Virus record (IMG/VR): IMGVR_UViG_3300042397_000475
Coordinates: 1-64,000 of that record
Length of the DNA: 64,000 nucleotides
Reading direction: 5' to 3' (one strand)
Origin: a virus
In this document: positions 17,569-23,779 of the stretch, piece after piece
Position numbering within the stretch: position 1 is the stretch's first letter
Layout of the letters: each line of letters opens with the position of its first letter
Translations under genes and position numbers: made by a program
The notes under the pieces: model-generated
Seen by the model: only the letters and a program-made list of their open reading frames with translations
Databases searched by the model: none
Told to the model about the DNA's origin: nothing

Positions 17569-19578
17569 TTAAAATGGGAATATCTCCCTTATATCGTATA
17601 TTTTCTGTTTTTGCTCTACTCTTTCACTAAATTTAGACTTGTTAGCCTGTATTAACGTATAACCAGATGCCATCGCGGCGTCAAACTTGGTTGTCTTGTT
17701 AATATCAAAAGTTAACCAGTCTTTTAATAATCGCATAAAGATAACCTTTTCTACGTTCTCTGTAATATAACTTTCTGTCACTTCTGCAATCTGCTGGTGC
17801 GTCTTAACTGTTGCAGAGATTCCATACTTACTAGCGCCAGGCAGTTTAACCAAAAACTTATCATAACCCCTGTACTCAAAGTACTTAATCAATCCAACCT
17901 TGTTATCCTCGGATAATATTTCGCATCCAAAGAAGTGACAAAGCTTAATCATATCCTCGTAGAATATCTCAGCCTTCTCAGGTCTGTTAAGGTATTCAAC
18001 TAAGAATGTCTCACTAAACTCATCTAGCGCATCATATCTTCTATACACATATGCAGCACCATCTGACCGCTCCTTACTTGTTGTAATGCTATGGTCAAAG
18101 GGGTCAACTGCTATTGCGTACTTCTTGCTTTCCTTAGGTACTTTGCGAGTACCGTACTCATCTACTTGGTTAAAGTTAGCGTAGTCGTATATGTTAAGTT
18201 TCTTATGAACTAAGAACTTCCCATTAGACGTCTCGTTGAAAACAACTCTACTGTCCCGCTCTGCTTTTTCCCAAACAAATTCTCCACGCAAATATAAATC
18301 TTTTTCAGCAATCCACGATATAGATTCCATCTGTCTGTTCAATGCCATCGCATCATACAAACAAGTCTCAGCTTCACTAAAGAATGCCTCGCCTATCGTA
18401 AAAGGGTTCTTGCGGATAAAAGAAGCCAATGCGCGTGGGTCCATCTCTAAAGCAGCACGTTCTGCTAAGTAAAATTCTTTTGCCTTCTCTTCGTCAGCTT
18501 GACCAAACTTGTCATAGAACAATGTCTTATAAGCAGGCATAAAGTACTGATATAGTCCTGAGCGTGTTCTGCCGTTAGCATTCTTTTCGTTCTGATTAGA
18601 TGCGTCCCATAACATTTTAAAGGATTCTCCACCATCTTCCATTTCCTCAACGGTGGTGGTGTATAAAGCCTTGCCGATAATGTTCTCCTCCTGCTGGAGA
18701 CAGAACTGCAAGACCTGATGTCTGTCGTAGACGTCAACGTTCTTAGTCTTACCTGCCTCATCACCTAGGTAGCGGTGAAGTTTCATACCGTCATAAGCAA
18801 ACTTATCAGCCGATTTAAAAGTAATAGATGATTCAAGCTCAATCTTTTCAGCAAAAATGTCGTCAGTTGCACCTCGTTTATTTGTTTTAAAAAATCTAAG
18901 TTCTCCTTTAGGGGTCATACCCTTCTCAGTATCGTATATAGGAACAAAGAAGTCAGGTAAGTACTTGAATGGCATAATAACACCCTTAGCAAATACGTTC
19001 TCCTTAGCATCCTCAAATGTCTTCGATTGGATACCCGCGTTCTTATTCTTGCTTCTAGAGGTTAATTCAAATAGGAATGCACCTGCGCGCATAGTCTTTC
19101 CTTGACGACGCTTCGTTACCTCAACCATTCCTAGGCAATTAGGGTCTTGTACACAGTACTCTAGGAACATAAAGAAGTCCCTGTCAGTCATCCTAAAAGA
19201 AGGATAGCCTACGTCAAGCTTCCAATGCACTAGGTAAAAGTAATGCAGACCTGTTATGTAAGTAGCGTGACCATTGTTGTAAAACCAGAATCCATTAAGA
19301 CGCCTGTCCCACTCTTGGTTGCGGTATTCCTGTAGTTCAGGGTTATAATATCCTGGACTTGTCTTTTGAGCCGCAATCTCTTTCTTACGTTTTGTTTCGT
19401 AGTCTTTAGGTGGCTCAGGTCTTTCCCAGTATTGGTAGTCCTTCTTAACAGACCGCGCCATTATCTCGCGCTTCTCCCACTGGTTAGTAATAATGTTATA
19501 GACATAGCCATTAGGCGGGATACTAACCGTTATACCATTAATCTCATAAGGCTTACCCTTGGGATGTTTTCTATACAT
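17569..19578 (-). CDS. terL: Terminase large subunit
   Basis: The 669-residue packaging motor has both catalytic halves. The ATPase shows a Walker A-like T-K-R-R-Q-G-K-T (about residues 152-160) and a Walker B with acidic pair in R-Y-L-G-D-E-A (about 267-273), with a coupling-like T-T-T-V-E-E region after it. The RNase H-type nuclease begins at A-I-A-V-D-P-F-D (about 484-491), with further acidic residues at E-I-L-S-E-D-N-K. The start overlaps the stop of the small-subunit gene by 8 bases. The W-F-Y-N-N-G and Y-I-T-G-L-H-Y-F-Y-L segments resemble terminases of large Bacteroidota podoviruses, though I cannot place it in a clade. Confidence 0.95.
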   Translation of the reverse strand: MYRKHPKGKPYEINGITVSIPPNGYVYNIITNQWEKREIMARSVKKDYQYWERPEPPKDYETKRKKEIAAQKTSPGYYNPELQEYRNQEWDRRLNGFWFYNNGHATYITGLHYFYLVHWKLDVGYPSFRMTDRDFFMFLEYCVQDPNCLGMVEVTKRRQGKTMRAGAFLFELTSRSKNKNAGIQSKTFEDAKENVFAKGVIMPFKYLPDFFVPIYDTEKGMTPKGELRFFKTNKRGATDDIFAEKIELESSITFKSADKFAYDGMKLHRYLGDEAGKTKNVDVYDRHQVLQFCLQQEENIIGKALYTTTVEEMEDGGESFKMLWDASNQNEKNANGRTRSGLYQYFMPAYKTLFYDKFGQADEEKAKEFYLAERAALEMDPRALASFIRKNPFTIGEAFFSEAETCLYDAMALNRQMESISWIAEKDLYLRGEFVWEKAERDSRVVFNETSNGKFLVHKKLNIYDYANFNQVDEYGTRKVPKESKKYAIAVDPFDHSITTSKERSDGAAYVYRRYDALDEFSETFLVEYLNRPEKAEIFYEDMIKLCHFFGCEILSEDNKVGLIKYFEYRGYDKFLVKLPGASKYGISATVKTHQQIAEVTESYITENVEKVIFMRLLKDWLTFDINKTTKFDAAMASGYTLIQANKSKFSERVEQKQKIYDIREIFPF

Positions 19579-20194
19579 TAGCTATTGATTCAGGTGTAAG
19601 ATTAAGAATCTCACTCTTCTTCTCTTTAGTGTCACCAAAGAGCTTCTCTTCGTAAGCATCAATTCTTTTAATAATAGCATCGCACTCCTGCATTAACTTG
19701 GTCTTAATCTCAAGAGCTTGCAGTTTATCTTTGTCATTTTTAAAATCCTTAATAGGAGTTAATAACTCTTGCTGATACTGCCACAATACCTCCTCGTTAG
19801 CAGCCAATACTGACCACACCTTAGACGATTGATGGCGCAGATAGGAGTTTATATAGACTAGTATATTATTGTTGCTTAAATCAAAGATACTAGATGTGTC
19901 TCCTTTAATGCCTGCCATTTCAGCAGCCTCCTCTTTACGCTCCTGTATGTTGGATATCTTTAATCGCAGTGGACTCTTTTGGTCGTATATGAGTGCAACG
20001 TAAATAAGGATTGGAATATCCGAACTGGGTGGGTTGCCAAATACCTGTTTGATAATTGGATTTTTTGCAAGGTTGCTATCGTTGATAGGTATTGCTAAGT
20101 CTGCGAAATCTTCTTTGTTGAATAATGCCATATCTGTTATGCTCCTACTATATGTTACGTGGTATTGAAAATCGGCGGCGGCGCGGCGTCCCAA
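19571..20194 (-). CDS. Probable terminase small subunit
   Basis: The open frame gives 207 residues, but the likely start is the internal Met at 20131 (MALFNKEDFADLAIP), preceded by AGGAG 10 bases upstream and avoiding an unusual Arg/Ala-rich stretch encoded by a GC-rich run. The body is helical with a coiled coil (about residues 140-190). It overlaps the large terminase by 8 bases. No helix-turn-helix is obvious, so the call rests on adjacency and size. Confidence 0.68.
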   Translation of the reverse strand: MGRRAAADFQYHVTYSRSITDMALFNKEDFADLAIPINDSNLAKNPIIKQVFGNPPSSDIPILIYVALIYDQKSPLRLKISNIQERKEEAAEMAGIKGDTSSIFDLSNNNILVYINSYLRHQSSKVWSVLAANEEVLWQYQQELLTPIKDFKNDKDKLQALEIKTKLMQECDAIIKRIDAYEEKLFGDTKEKKSEILNLTPESIANV

Positions 20195-20218
20195 TTCTTT
20201 TTCTTTTTTTTATCTTCT

Positions 20219-20239
20219 AAAGGAAACAAGTTTCCTTTT
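20219..20239. terminator. Hairpin with T tract
   Basis: AAAGGAAA and TTTCCTTT flank a short CAAG loop, forming an 8-bp stem. The plus strand continues with a T tract; the minus strand continues with TTTAG. It could end leftward transcripts coming from the co-chaperonin gene and rightward ones entering from the terminase side. Confidence 0.4.
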
Positions 20240-20280
20240 TGTTTCAATGGTTTGATAGTCTTTAGGCTCCGCGCAATATT

Positions 20281-20408
20281 GTTTATTAATACTTATTTAT
20301 TATATTATATATTATGTGCTGCCACAGCATCATAGGTATGCTGCTACAGCATCAGAGGGTATGCTGCCACAGCATCATAGGGGTATGCTGCTACAACAGC
20401 ATAGGGGG
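20281..20408. repeat. Iteron array with AT-rich tract, candidate replication origin
   Basis: An AT-only stretch (about 20284-20314) is followed by four tandem 23-25 bp repeats starting near 20314, 20337, 20360 and 20384. The core is TATGCTGCYACAGCATCAKA followed by a run of G. Each unit holds an inverted repeat TGCTG..CAGCA. A run of iterons beside an AT-rich unwinding element is the textbook layout of an initiator-dependent origin. The same repeat family occurs inside the O-like replication gene at 29476-29547. The array lies in a gap between two minus-strand genes. Confidence 0.65.
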
Positions 20409-20410
20409 TA

Positions 20411-21055
20411 CTAGTATTTTGTAGACAAAATATCGCTTTGGCGCACTGTATAGTAGTCTTTTCCCTCAATCTTGTTTACAAAGTTTGAGTTCTTGTTTAA
20501 CAAAACAAGCGAACCTGTGCTAATTCCCAGCTCATCTTCACCAACTAATGGCTTACCAATATGTACTAACCTAGCAAACTTAGTTGATGGCTTTTTATTG
20601 ATACCAATTACTAGTCCAGATGCCGATGTTATAGCTTCAATTTTCTGACCACCAACTTCAACCGTATTAAACTCCTCTTCAACCACCGTCTCACATAAAG
20701 TCCAGCTGCCAACAGGTAATATATTACCACTCCTAACGACACAAAATACCCAATAATAAGGTACTTTATAATAGTTCCCGTAGATACAGTTCGTTTCATC
20801 AGATGTAGTTAAGTAATGAAAGTAAATAATGTCTCCTACCTGCACTTCTTTTTCTATCTCAACGTTCTCTTCGTTGTAAGCCTTTCCATCAGGAACAGCT
20901 ATGACACGACCATAGATTCTAGCGTATTGTGTAGGATTAAATTCAGGGTCTATATGGAGCTTTAAATTACCGAACTGGACAGTATCATCCATTGAAGCAC
21001 CGACTTCAACCACGACCGTATTTGGTGGCGATTTTTTGATATCGTAAGTAAGCAT
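20411..21055 (-). CDS. GroES-like co-chaperonin (gp31-type)
   Basis: I choose the start at 21055 (MLTYDIKKSP), preceded by ACAAACCAAACAAAC and a promoter. The longer frame from 21112 lacks such signals. About 214 residues. The C-terminus matches the GroES end: G-S-L-V-L-L-N-K, then D-Y-Y-T-V-R-Q-S-D-I-L. The N-terminal half also reads like a GroES barrel (Y-A-R-I-Y-G-R-V-I-A-V-P, V-Q-V-G-D-I-I-Y-F-H), so two related domains may be fused. Phage co-chaperonins such as T4 gp31 adapt host GroEL to fold the capsid protein. Its position at the head of the terminase-portal-capsid transcript fits that role. Confidence 0.72.
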   Translation of the reverse strand: MLTYDIKKSPPNTVVVEVGASMDDTVQFGNLKLHIDPEFNPTQYARIYGRVIAVPDGKAYNEENVEIEKEVQVGDIIYFHYLTTSDETNCIYGNYYKVPYYWVFCVVRSGNILPVGSWTLCETVVEEEFNTVEVGGQKIEAITSASGLVIGINKKPSTKFARLVHIGKPLVGEDELGISTGSLVLLNKNSNFVNKIEGKDYYTVRQSDILSTKY

Positions 21056-21081
21056 TAAAATGTTTGTTTGGTTTGTAAAGG

Positions 21082-21112
21082 TAAAGATAGATAGATACCC
21101 ACACATATCCAA
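21082..21112 (-). promoter_or_regulatory. Promoter of the leftward structural operon
   Basis: TATCTTTA on the minus strand (21082-21089) with TTG (21110-21112) 20 bases upstream. Transcription would begin about 10 bases before the AACCAAACAAAC leader of the co-chaperonin gene. Confidence 0.55.
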
Positions 21113-21287
21113 TTCTTTCCTCTATATGTTTCCACTGCCAGTTTGCTTTAAACGCAGTTTTTTATAGCGTGTAGTTGTTTGTTGAAGGTTATATATATTA
21201 TCGGACGGGTCGCGCACACGAATGGCAAACGGGATTTTCCGATGGGGTGGGTTCACTTTCCCAAATCCAAATTCCGAAATTATGGTC

Positions 21288-21342
21288 AATGTATCTATGT
21301 GGTACAATAAACAATTTCCTAATGTATCCTTGTGGTACAATG
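21288..21342. repeat. Direct repeat pair, operator-like
   Basis: Two copies of AATGTATCNNTGTGGTACAA, 33 bp apart (21288 and 21321). Each contains the imperfect palindrome TTGTGGTACAA or ATGTGGTACAA. Spacing near three helical turns would place bound proteins on the same face of the DNA. Confidence 0.5.
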
Positions 21343-21663
21343 ACTGCTGTGCTATACTGTTCTACTCTCACGGCTACCACTTCGAGAGAATAAATGCAAC
21401 AACGTTGCAAGAAGGAACTAATGTATGCAATGTAATGTACCAAAATGATGCAATAGGATTAACTGAGGGCGTATTTGTCCAAGGCGAACTATCCGCCACA
21501 CACCACACCCCTAAAAAAACCCCCCATTTTACTAGCATTCGATTTAAGGGGTCATATCTTCGATTTAAGACACTTTACCCCCTCAAATGTCCATTCTATC
21601 CACCCTAAGCGAGATAATGCCTTAGACGCAAAATCGGGGTAATTTTGATGTTAAAAATTCTGC

Positions 21664-21794
21664 TATACGCGTGTACGTGTGTGATGTGCGCCTACGCGTG
21701 TGTACTCGCGTGTACGTGCGTGTATGTGCATACCTGCGCGACGTGTGTACGCTTGCGCGTGTCGTGATGTGCGCGCGATACGCGTGTGTGCGGT
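21664..21794. other. Alternating purine-pyrimidine tract (Z-DNA-prone)
   Basis: About 130 bp made almost entirely of alternating GT, GC, AC and CG steps, for example TACGCGTGTACGTGTGTG and GTGCGCGCGATACGCGTG. It is far richer in CG steps than the surrounding AT-rich genome. Such tracts adopt left-handed DNA under negative supercoiling. Confidence 0.7.
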
Positions 21795-21933
21795 TTCAGT
21801 ATCTTTTAAAGGGGATTCTCTGAGAAAAGTACAAAAAGGGTATATTTTCGTTGTATTATTCTAAGAAAATGGGGATTTCGTCGACACATTTCGGGATTTC
21901 GTCTCATATCTAGGTTATTTTAAGGGGGTGCTA

Positions 21934-21963
21934 TTGTAAATCAAAAAGTTTAGGCAATCTTTG
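21934..21963 (+). promoter_or_regulatory. Rightward promoter before the structured RNA and early genes
   Basis: TTG (21934-21936), 19 bases, then AATCTTTG (21956-21963), differing from TAnnTTTG only at the first base. It points at the structured segment and the early operon. No other promoter-like element is evident before 22488. Confidence 0.5.
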
Positions 21964-21964
21964 T

Positions 21965-22440
21965 AATGTCATCACGGGGAAACGTCCTCAGAGGCAAAAT
22001 ATCCACTTTTTGTGGGGGTAAAGAGAACACCCTAAATTCTCCCTGTCCCGAAAGAGGGGCATTGCAGGCAAGTATACTGAACGCACGGATTGGCTCAGTA
22101 AGTAGAACGCCCCACATAGCACCATTACGCTAGGCACTTGGATGAGCAGTTTATCGCTCCAGTGTATAAACCTCCCGACCTGATACATACGATGGTCGAC
22201 TGCGGTAGTCAGCTAGGTTAAACCCGATGCCCCCGCGATATGTGAGCCTCTACTTGCATCCCTAATTGACGGAAGGTTAAAAGTTCTGCGCGGTAGAGGG
22301 AAGATTTTATGCAAGGTTCTGTGGACTGAACCTGCCCGTCAGCAAAGGCGGTTACAAAAGCGCCACTCATTCAAGGCTTATGAATACGGCTAGTCAGGGT
22401 GCAAATGTCAATGGTGGGCGGTTCGATTCCGCCACTAGTC
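21965..22440 (+). ncRNA. Candidate large structured non-coding RNA/leader
   Basis: About 475 bases without an ORF, GC-richer than the genome and dense in helices. Local hairpins: CCAC/GTGG near 22002, GAGAA/TTCTC near 22024-22044, TACTGA/TCAGTA near 22074-22100, GAGC/GCTC near 22142-22157, AGGTTC/GAACCT near 22312-22331. Long-range pairs: GGGGC near 22056 with GCCCC near 22110, and TGACGG near 22268 with CCGTCA near 22336. It ends exactly in the tRNA-like element at 22388-22440. Size, ornate folding and a terminal tRNA-like element recall the phage-borne ROOL and GOLLD RNA classes, but I cannot match a consensus. Confidence 0.5.
22388..22440 (+). ncRNA. Truncated tRNA-like element
   Basis: A 7-bp acceptor-like stem (GGCTAGT 22388-22394 with ACTAGTC 22434-22440, one G-U pair) stacks directly on a perfect T arm (GGCGG, loop TTCGATT, CCGCC; 22417-22433). 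Only 22 bases replace the D and anticodon arms. It may be an RNase P/RNase Z recognition structure that defines the 5' end of the first early mRNA, which begins 48 bases later. Confidence 0.6.
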
Positions 22441-22459
22441 GCTAACTTTCAACTATCCT

Positions 22460-22478
22460 TTCGGTGTAGGTAACCGAA
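22460..22478 (+). promoter_or_regulatory. Conserved leader hairpin 1
   Basis: TTCGGT/ACCGAA stem with loop GTAGGTA, ending 9 bases before the ATG at 22488. First of seven copies; its outer pairs are T-A where other copies have G-C, a compensatory change. Confidence 0.75.
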
Positions 22479-22487
22479 TCAAATCTT

Positions 22488-22766
22488 ATGAAATTCAATG
22501 TATTAGCAGAAGCAATGTTACAAATCAAGGAGTTAGGCTTAGAGGGTACAAACTTTGGAATTAAGCAAAGTGTGTACGACGATGGCAAAGGCAAGTATGA
22601 GGTTGTGACCGTCGAGGTAAAGTTTGATGTCGACCTAATGAAGAAGTTGACCGCTATTAGCAATCACGTTAGCTTCAAACCATCGGTAGATGGCAAAGAG
22701 CGCTACCTAGGATTCAATACGGTGAGAGGTAGCGAAGGCGATAGACTGGACTTTAAACTAGTGTAA
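22488..22766 (+). CDS. Hypothetical early protein A
   Basis: This 92-residue soluble protein (MKFNVLAEAMLQIKELGLEG) mixes short helices and strands with no known motif. It is the first gene of the early operon, directly after the tRNA-like element and leader hairpin. Its last codons and TAA (22761-22766, GTGTAA) form the 5' strand of stem I of hammerhead ribozyme 1, so coding and ribozyme sequences overlap. The ATG is fixed by the leader hairpin spacing. Confidence 0.75.
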   Translation: MKFNVLAEAMLQIKELGLEGTNFGIKQSVYDDGKGKYEVVTVEVKFDVDLMKKLTAISNHVSFKPSVDGKERYLGFNTVRGSEGDRLDFKLV

Positions 22767-22810
22767 CTGATGAGGCTTGAATAGCCGAAACCCCTACGGG
22801 GGTCTTACAC
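22761..22810 (+). ncRNA. Type I hammerhead ribozyme 1
   Basis: All core elements are present. Stem I is GTGTAA (22761-22766) with TTACAC (22805-22810). The conserved CTGATGA is 22767-22773. Stem II is GGCT/AGCC with loop TGAAT (22774-22786). The conserved GAAA is 22787-22790, its last A pairing with T22803. Stem III is CCCC/GGGG closed by a TACG tetraloop (22791-22802). Predicted self-cleavage follows C22804 in the GTC triplet. Cleavage would separate the mRNA of gene A from that of gene B, leaving gene B with a 5'-OH end and a 43-base leader containing hairpin 2. Confidence 0.92.
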
Positions 22811-22819
22811 ACTTATCCT

Positions 22820-22838
22820 TGCGGTGTAGGTAACCGCG
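22820..22838 (+). promoter_or_regulatory. Conserved leader hairpin 2
   Basis: GCGGT/ACCGC stem plus an outer U-G pair, loop GTAGGTA, 9 bases before the ATG at 22848. It lies 15 bases downstream of the ribozyme cleavage site. Confidence 0.75.
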
Positions 22839-22847
22839 TCAAATCAA

Positions 22848-23096
22848 ATGAATAATTTATCAGGCAAATTGTTAGCAATCAACGAAATCTCTAATGAAAT
22901 CTTCGGGGGCGAAATGGCAGACACTTACGTTATCAGCGTATGGGACAAAGAAATTACCTTCTCGTGCCATTACAAAAAAGAAATCGCGGCTAAGGCTATC
23001 GCAATGGATGGCGCTAAGTGCGAAGTTAATAGCAGTGGCTTTTCCACTATCACATTTAGACATTTTGACTTAGATATCAAAATCACGCTTTCCTAG
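22848..23096 (+). CDS. Hypothetical early protein B
   Basis: 82 residues (MNNLSGKLLAINEISNEIFG), probably a small beta-rich domain with C-H-Y-K-K and C-E-V-N cysteines about 23 residues apart. No family recognised. It is bracketed by hammerhead ribozymes on both sides; its TAG stop (23094-23096) touches the first base of ribozyme 2. Confidence 0.75.
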   Translation: MNNLSGKLLAINEISNEIFGGEMADTYVISVWDKEITFSCHYKKEIAAKAIAMDGAKCEVNSSGFSTITFRHFDLDIKITLS

Positions 23097-23144
23097 TGTA
23101 ACTGATGAGTCCTAATGGACGAAACGCCTACGGGCGTCTTACAC
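23096..23144 (+). ncRNA. Type I hammerhead ribozyme 2
   Basis: Stem I is GTGTAA (23096-23101) with TTACAC (23139-23144). CTGATGA is 23102-23108. Stem II is GTCC/GGAC with loop TAAT (23109-23120). GAAA is 23121-23124. Stem III is CGCC/GGCG with the same TACG tetraloop (23125-23136). U23137 pairs with the last A of GAAA, and cleavage is predicted after C23138. Stems II and III differ from ribozyme 1 by paired changes while the core and stem I are identical, which is strong evidence for selection on structure. Confidence 0.93.
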
Positions 23145-23153
23145 ACTTAACCT

Positions 23154-23172
23154 TTCGGTGTAGGTAACCGAA
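23154..23172 (+). promoter_or_regulatory. Conserved leader hairpin 3
   Basis: TTCGGT/ACCGAA stem with loop GTAGGTA, 9 bases before the ATG at 23182 and 15 bases after the cleavage site of ribozyme 2, the same geometry as at gene B. Confidence 0.75.
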
Positions 23173-23181
23173 TCAAATGCT

Positions 23182-23475
23182 ATGAATAACTTAATCGAAA
23201 AGTCTTACGAAATTGACAACTCTTGGACAATAACAAGAGCGGATGGCACAAGTTTGCCAATGCATAAAATTGTGAGCGTAAGGATTGCAGATGGTGATAC
23301 GGTCATCTATTATTCAATACAAAGAACAAATGGCGTAGGCGAAAGTTACATCCTTATGCAAAGAAAAAATGCCAAACTCCACTACAATGAAAAAACATAT
23401 TGGAAAAATTACGATGACAACGCAAAGTTTGAGCGCGCCATCAAAAGAATTGAGCGTATGGTTTCTAGTCTTTAA
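23182..23475 (+). CDS. Hypothetical early protein C
   Basis: 97 residues (MNNLIEKSYEIDNSWTITRA), with alternating strands, an R-T-N-G-V-G-E-S-Y turn and a basic C-terminal helix (F-E-R-A-I-K-R-I-E-R-M). The first four residues match protein B, suggesting shared leader or N-terminal origin. No family recognised. Confidence 0.75.
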   Translation: MNNLIEKSYEIDNSWTITRADGTSLPMHKIVSVRIADGDTVIYYSIQRTNGVGESYILMQRKNAKLHYNEKTYWKNYDDNAKFERAIKRIERMVSSL

Positions 23476-23491
23476 TCTTTCAACCAAACCT

Positions 23492-23510
23492 TGCGGTGTA
23501 GGTAACCGCG
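23492..23510 (+). promoter_or_regulatory. Conserved leader hairpin 4
   Basis: GCGGT/ACCGC stem plus an outer U-G pair, loop GTAGGTA, 9 bases before the ATG at 23520. No ribozyme precedes this copy. Confidence 0.73.
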
Positions 23511-23519
23511 ACACATCTT

Positions 23520-23738
23520 ATGAATACGAACAGAAAAATCAATATCGCTAACACCATCACATATTTATGCGGGGCATTGCTTTCCTTATTCGCTCTTACG
23601 GGCTTAGTTAAGGCGTGGTACTTTAGTGACCCAACAATCGACACGGGTGCACATTGGATTGTATGCGCGTTCGGTATCATCACTATGTTTTTCTCGATGT
23701 TTGCAAGCGATGAGCAAAAAAAATCACGCAAGCAATAA
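23520..23738 (+). CDS. Two-pass membrane early protein D
   Basis: This 72-residue protein has hydrophobic helices at about residues 9-30 and 46-64, a short extracytoplasmic loop with D-P-T-I-D-T-G-A-H-W, and basic termini (N-T-N-R-K; Q-K-K-S-R-K-Q), so both ends are probably cytoplasmic. An early, small inner-membrane protein could act in superinfection exclusion or membrane remodelling; no family evidence. Confidence 0.72.
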   Translation: MNTNRKINIANTITYLCGALLSLFALTGLVKAWYFSDPTIDTGAHWIVCAFGIITMFFSMFASDEQKKSRKQ

Positions 23739-23779
23739 TCGTTTCAACTATCACACATTCACACACACACACAAATCTT

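Larger units (their letters stand above)
21113..21933. other. Non-coding divergent control region
   Basis: About 800 bases between leftward and rightward operons without a convincing gene. It contains a directly repeated 22-mer (21288-21309 and 21321-21342), paired TTCGATTTAAG and GGGATTTCGTC repeats, C/A-rich and poly-C stretches near 21500, and the alternating purine-pyrimidine tract at 21664-21794. A 128-codon open frame at 21222-21608 shows no protein-like features and overlaps the repeats. Confidence 0.6.

Noticed and set aside
18465-18764. 99-codon minus-strand frame within the large terminase gene
   Set aside because: It is out of frame with a gene carrying all terminase motifs, and its Ser/Thr/Arg-rich product looks like a shadow.
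21222-21608. 128-codon open frame on the plus strand in the control region
   Set aside because: It contains the direct-repeat pair and poly-C stretches, has no leader or promoter at its start, and its composition (many W, Y, H, C) is unlike neighbouring proteins. Most likely chance.
21965-22440. tmRNA gene
   Set aside because: The 3' tRNA-like end pairs with bases only about 50 upstream, not with the 5' end of the segment, and no tag-peptide frame is evident.
23751-23774. CA-repeat run before the ArdC-like gene as a phase-variation switch
   Set aside because: The run is short (about nine CA units with interruptions), lies outside coding sequence and does not sit between recognised promoter boxes, so there is no specific support for switching.
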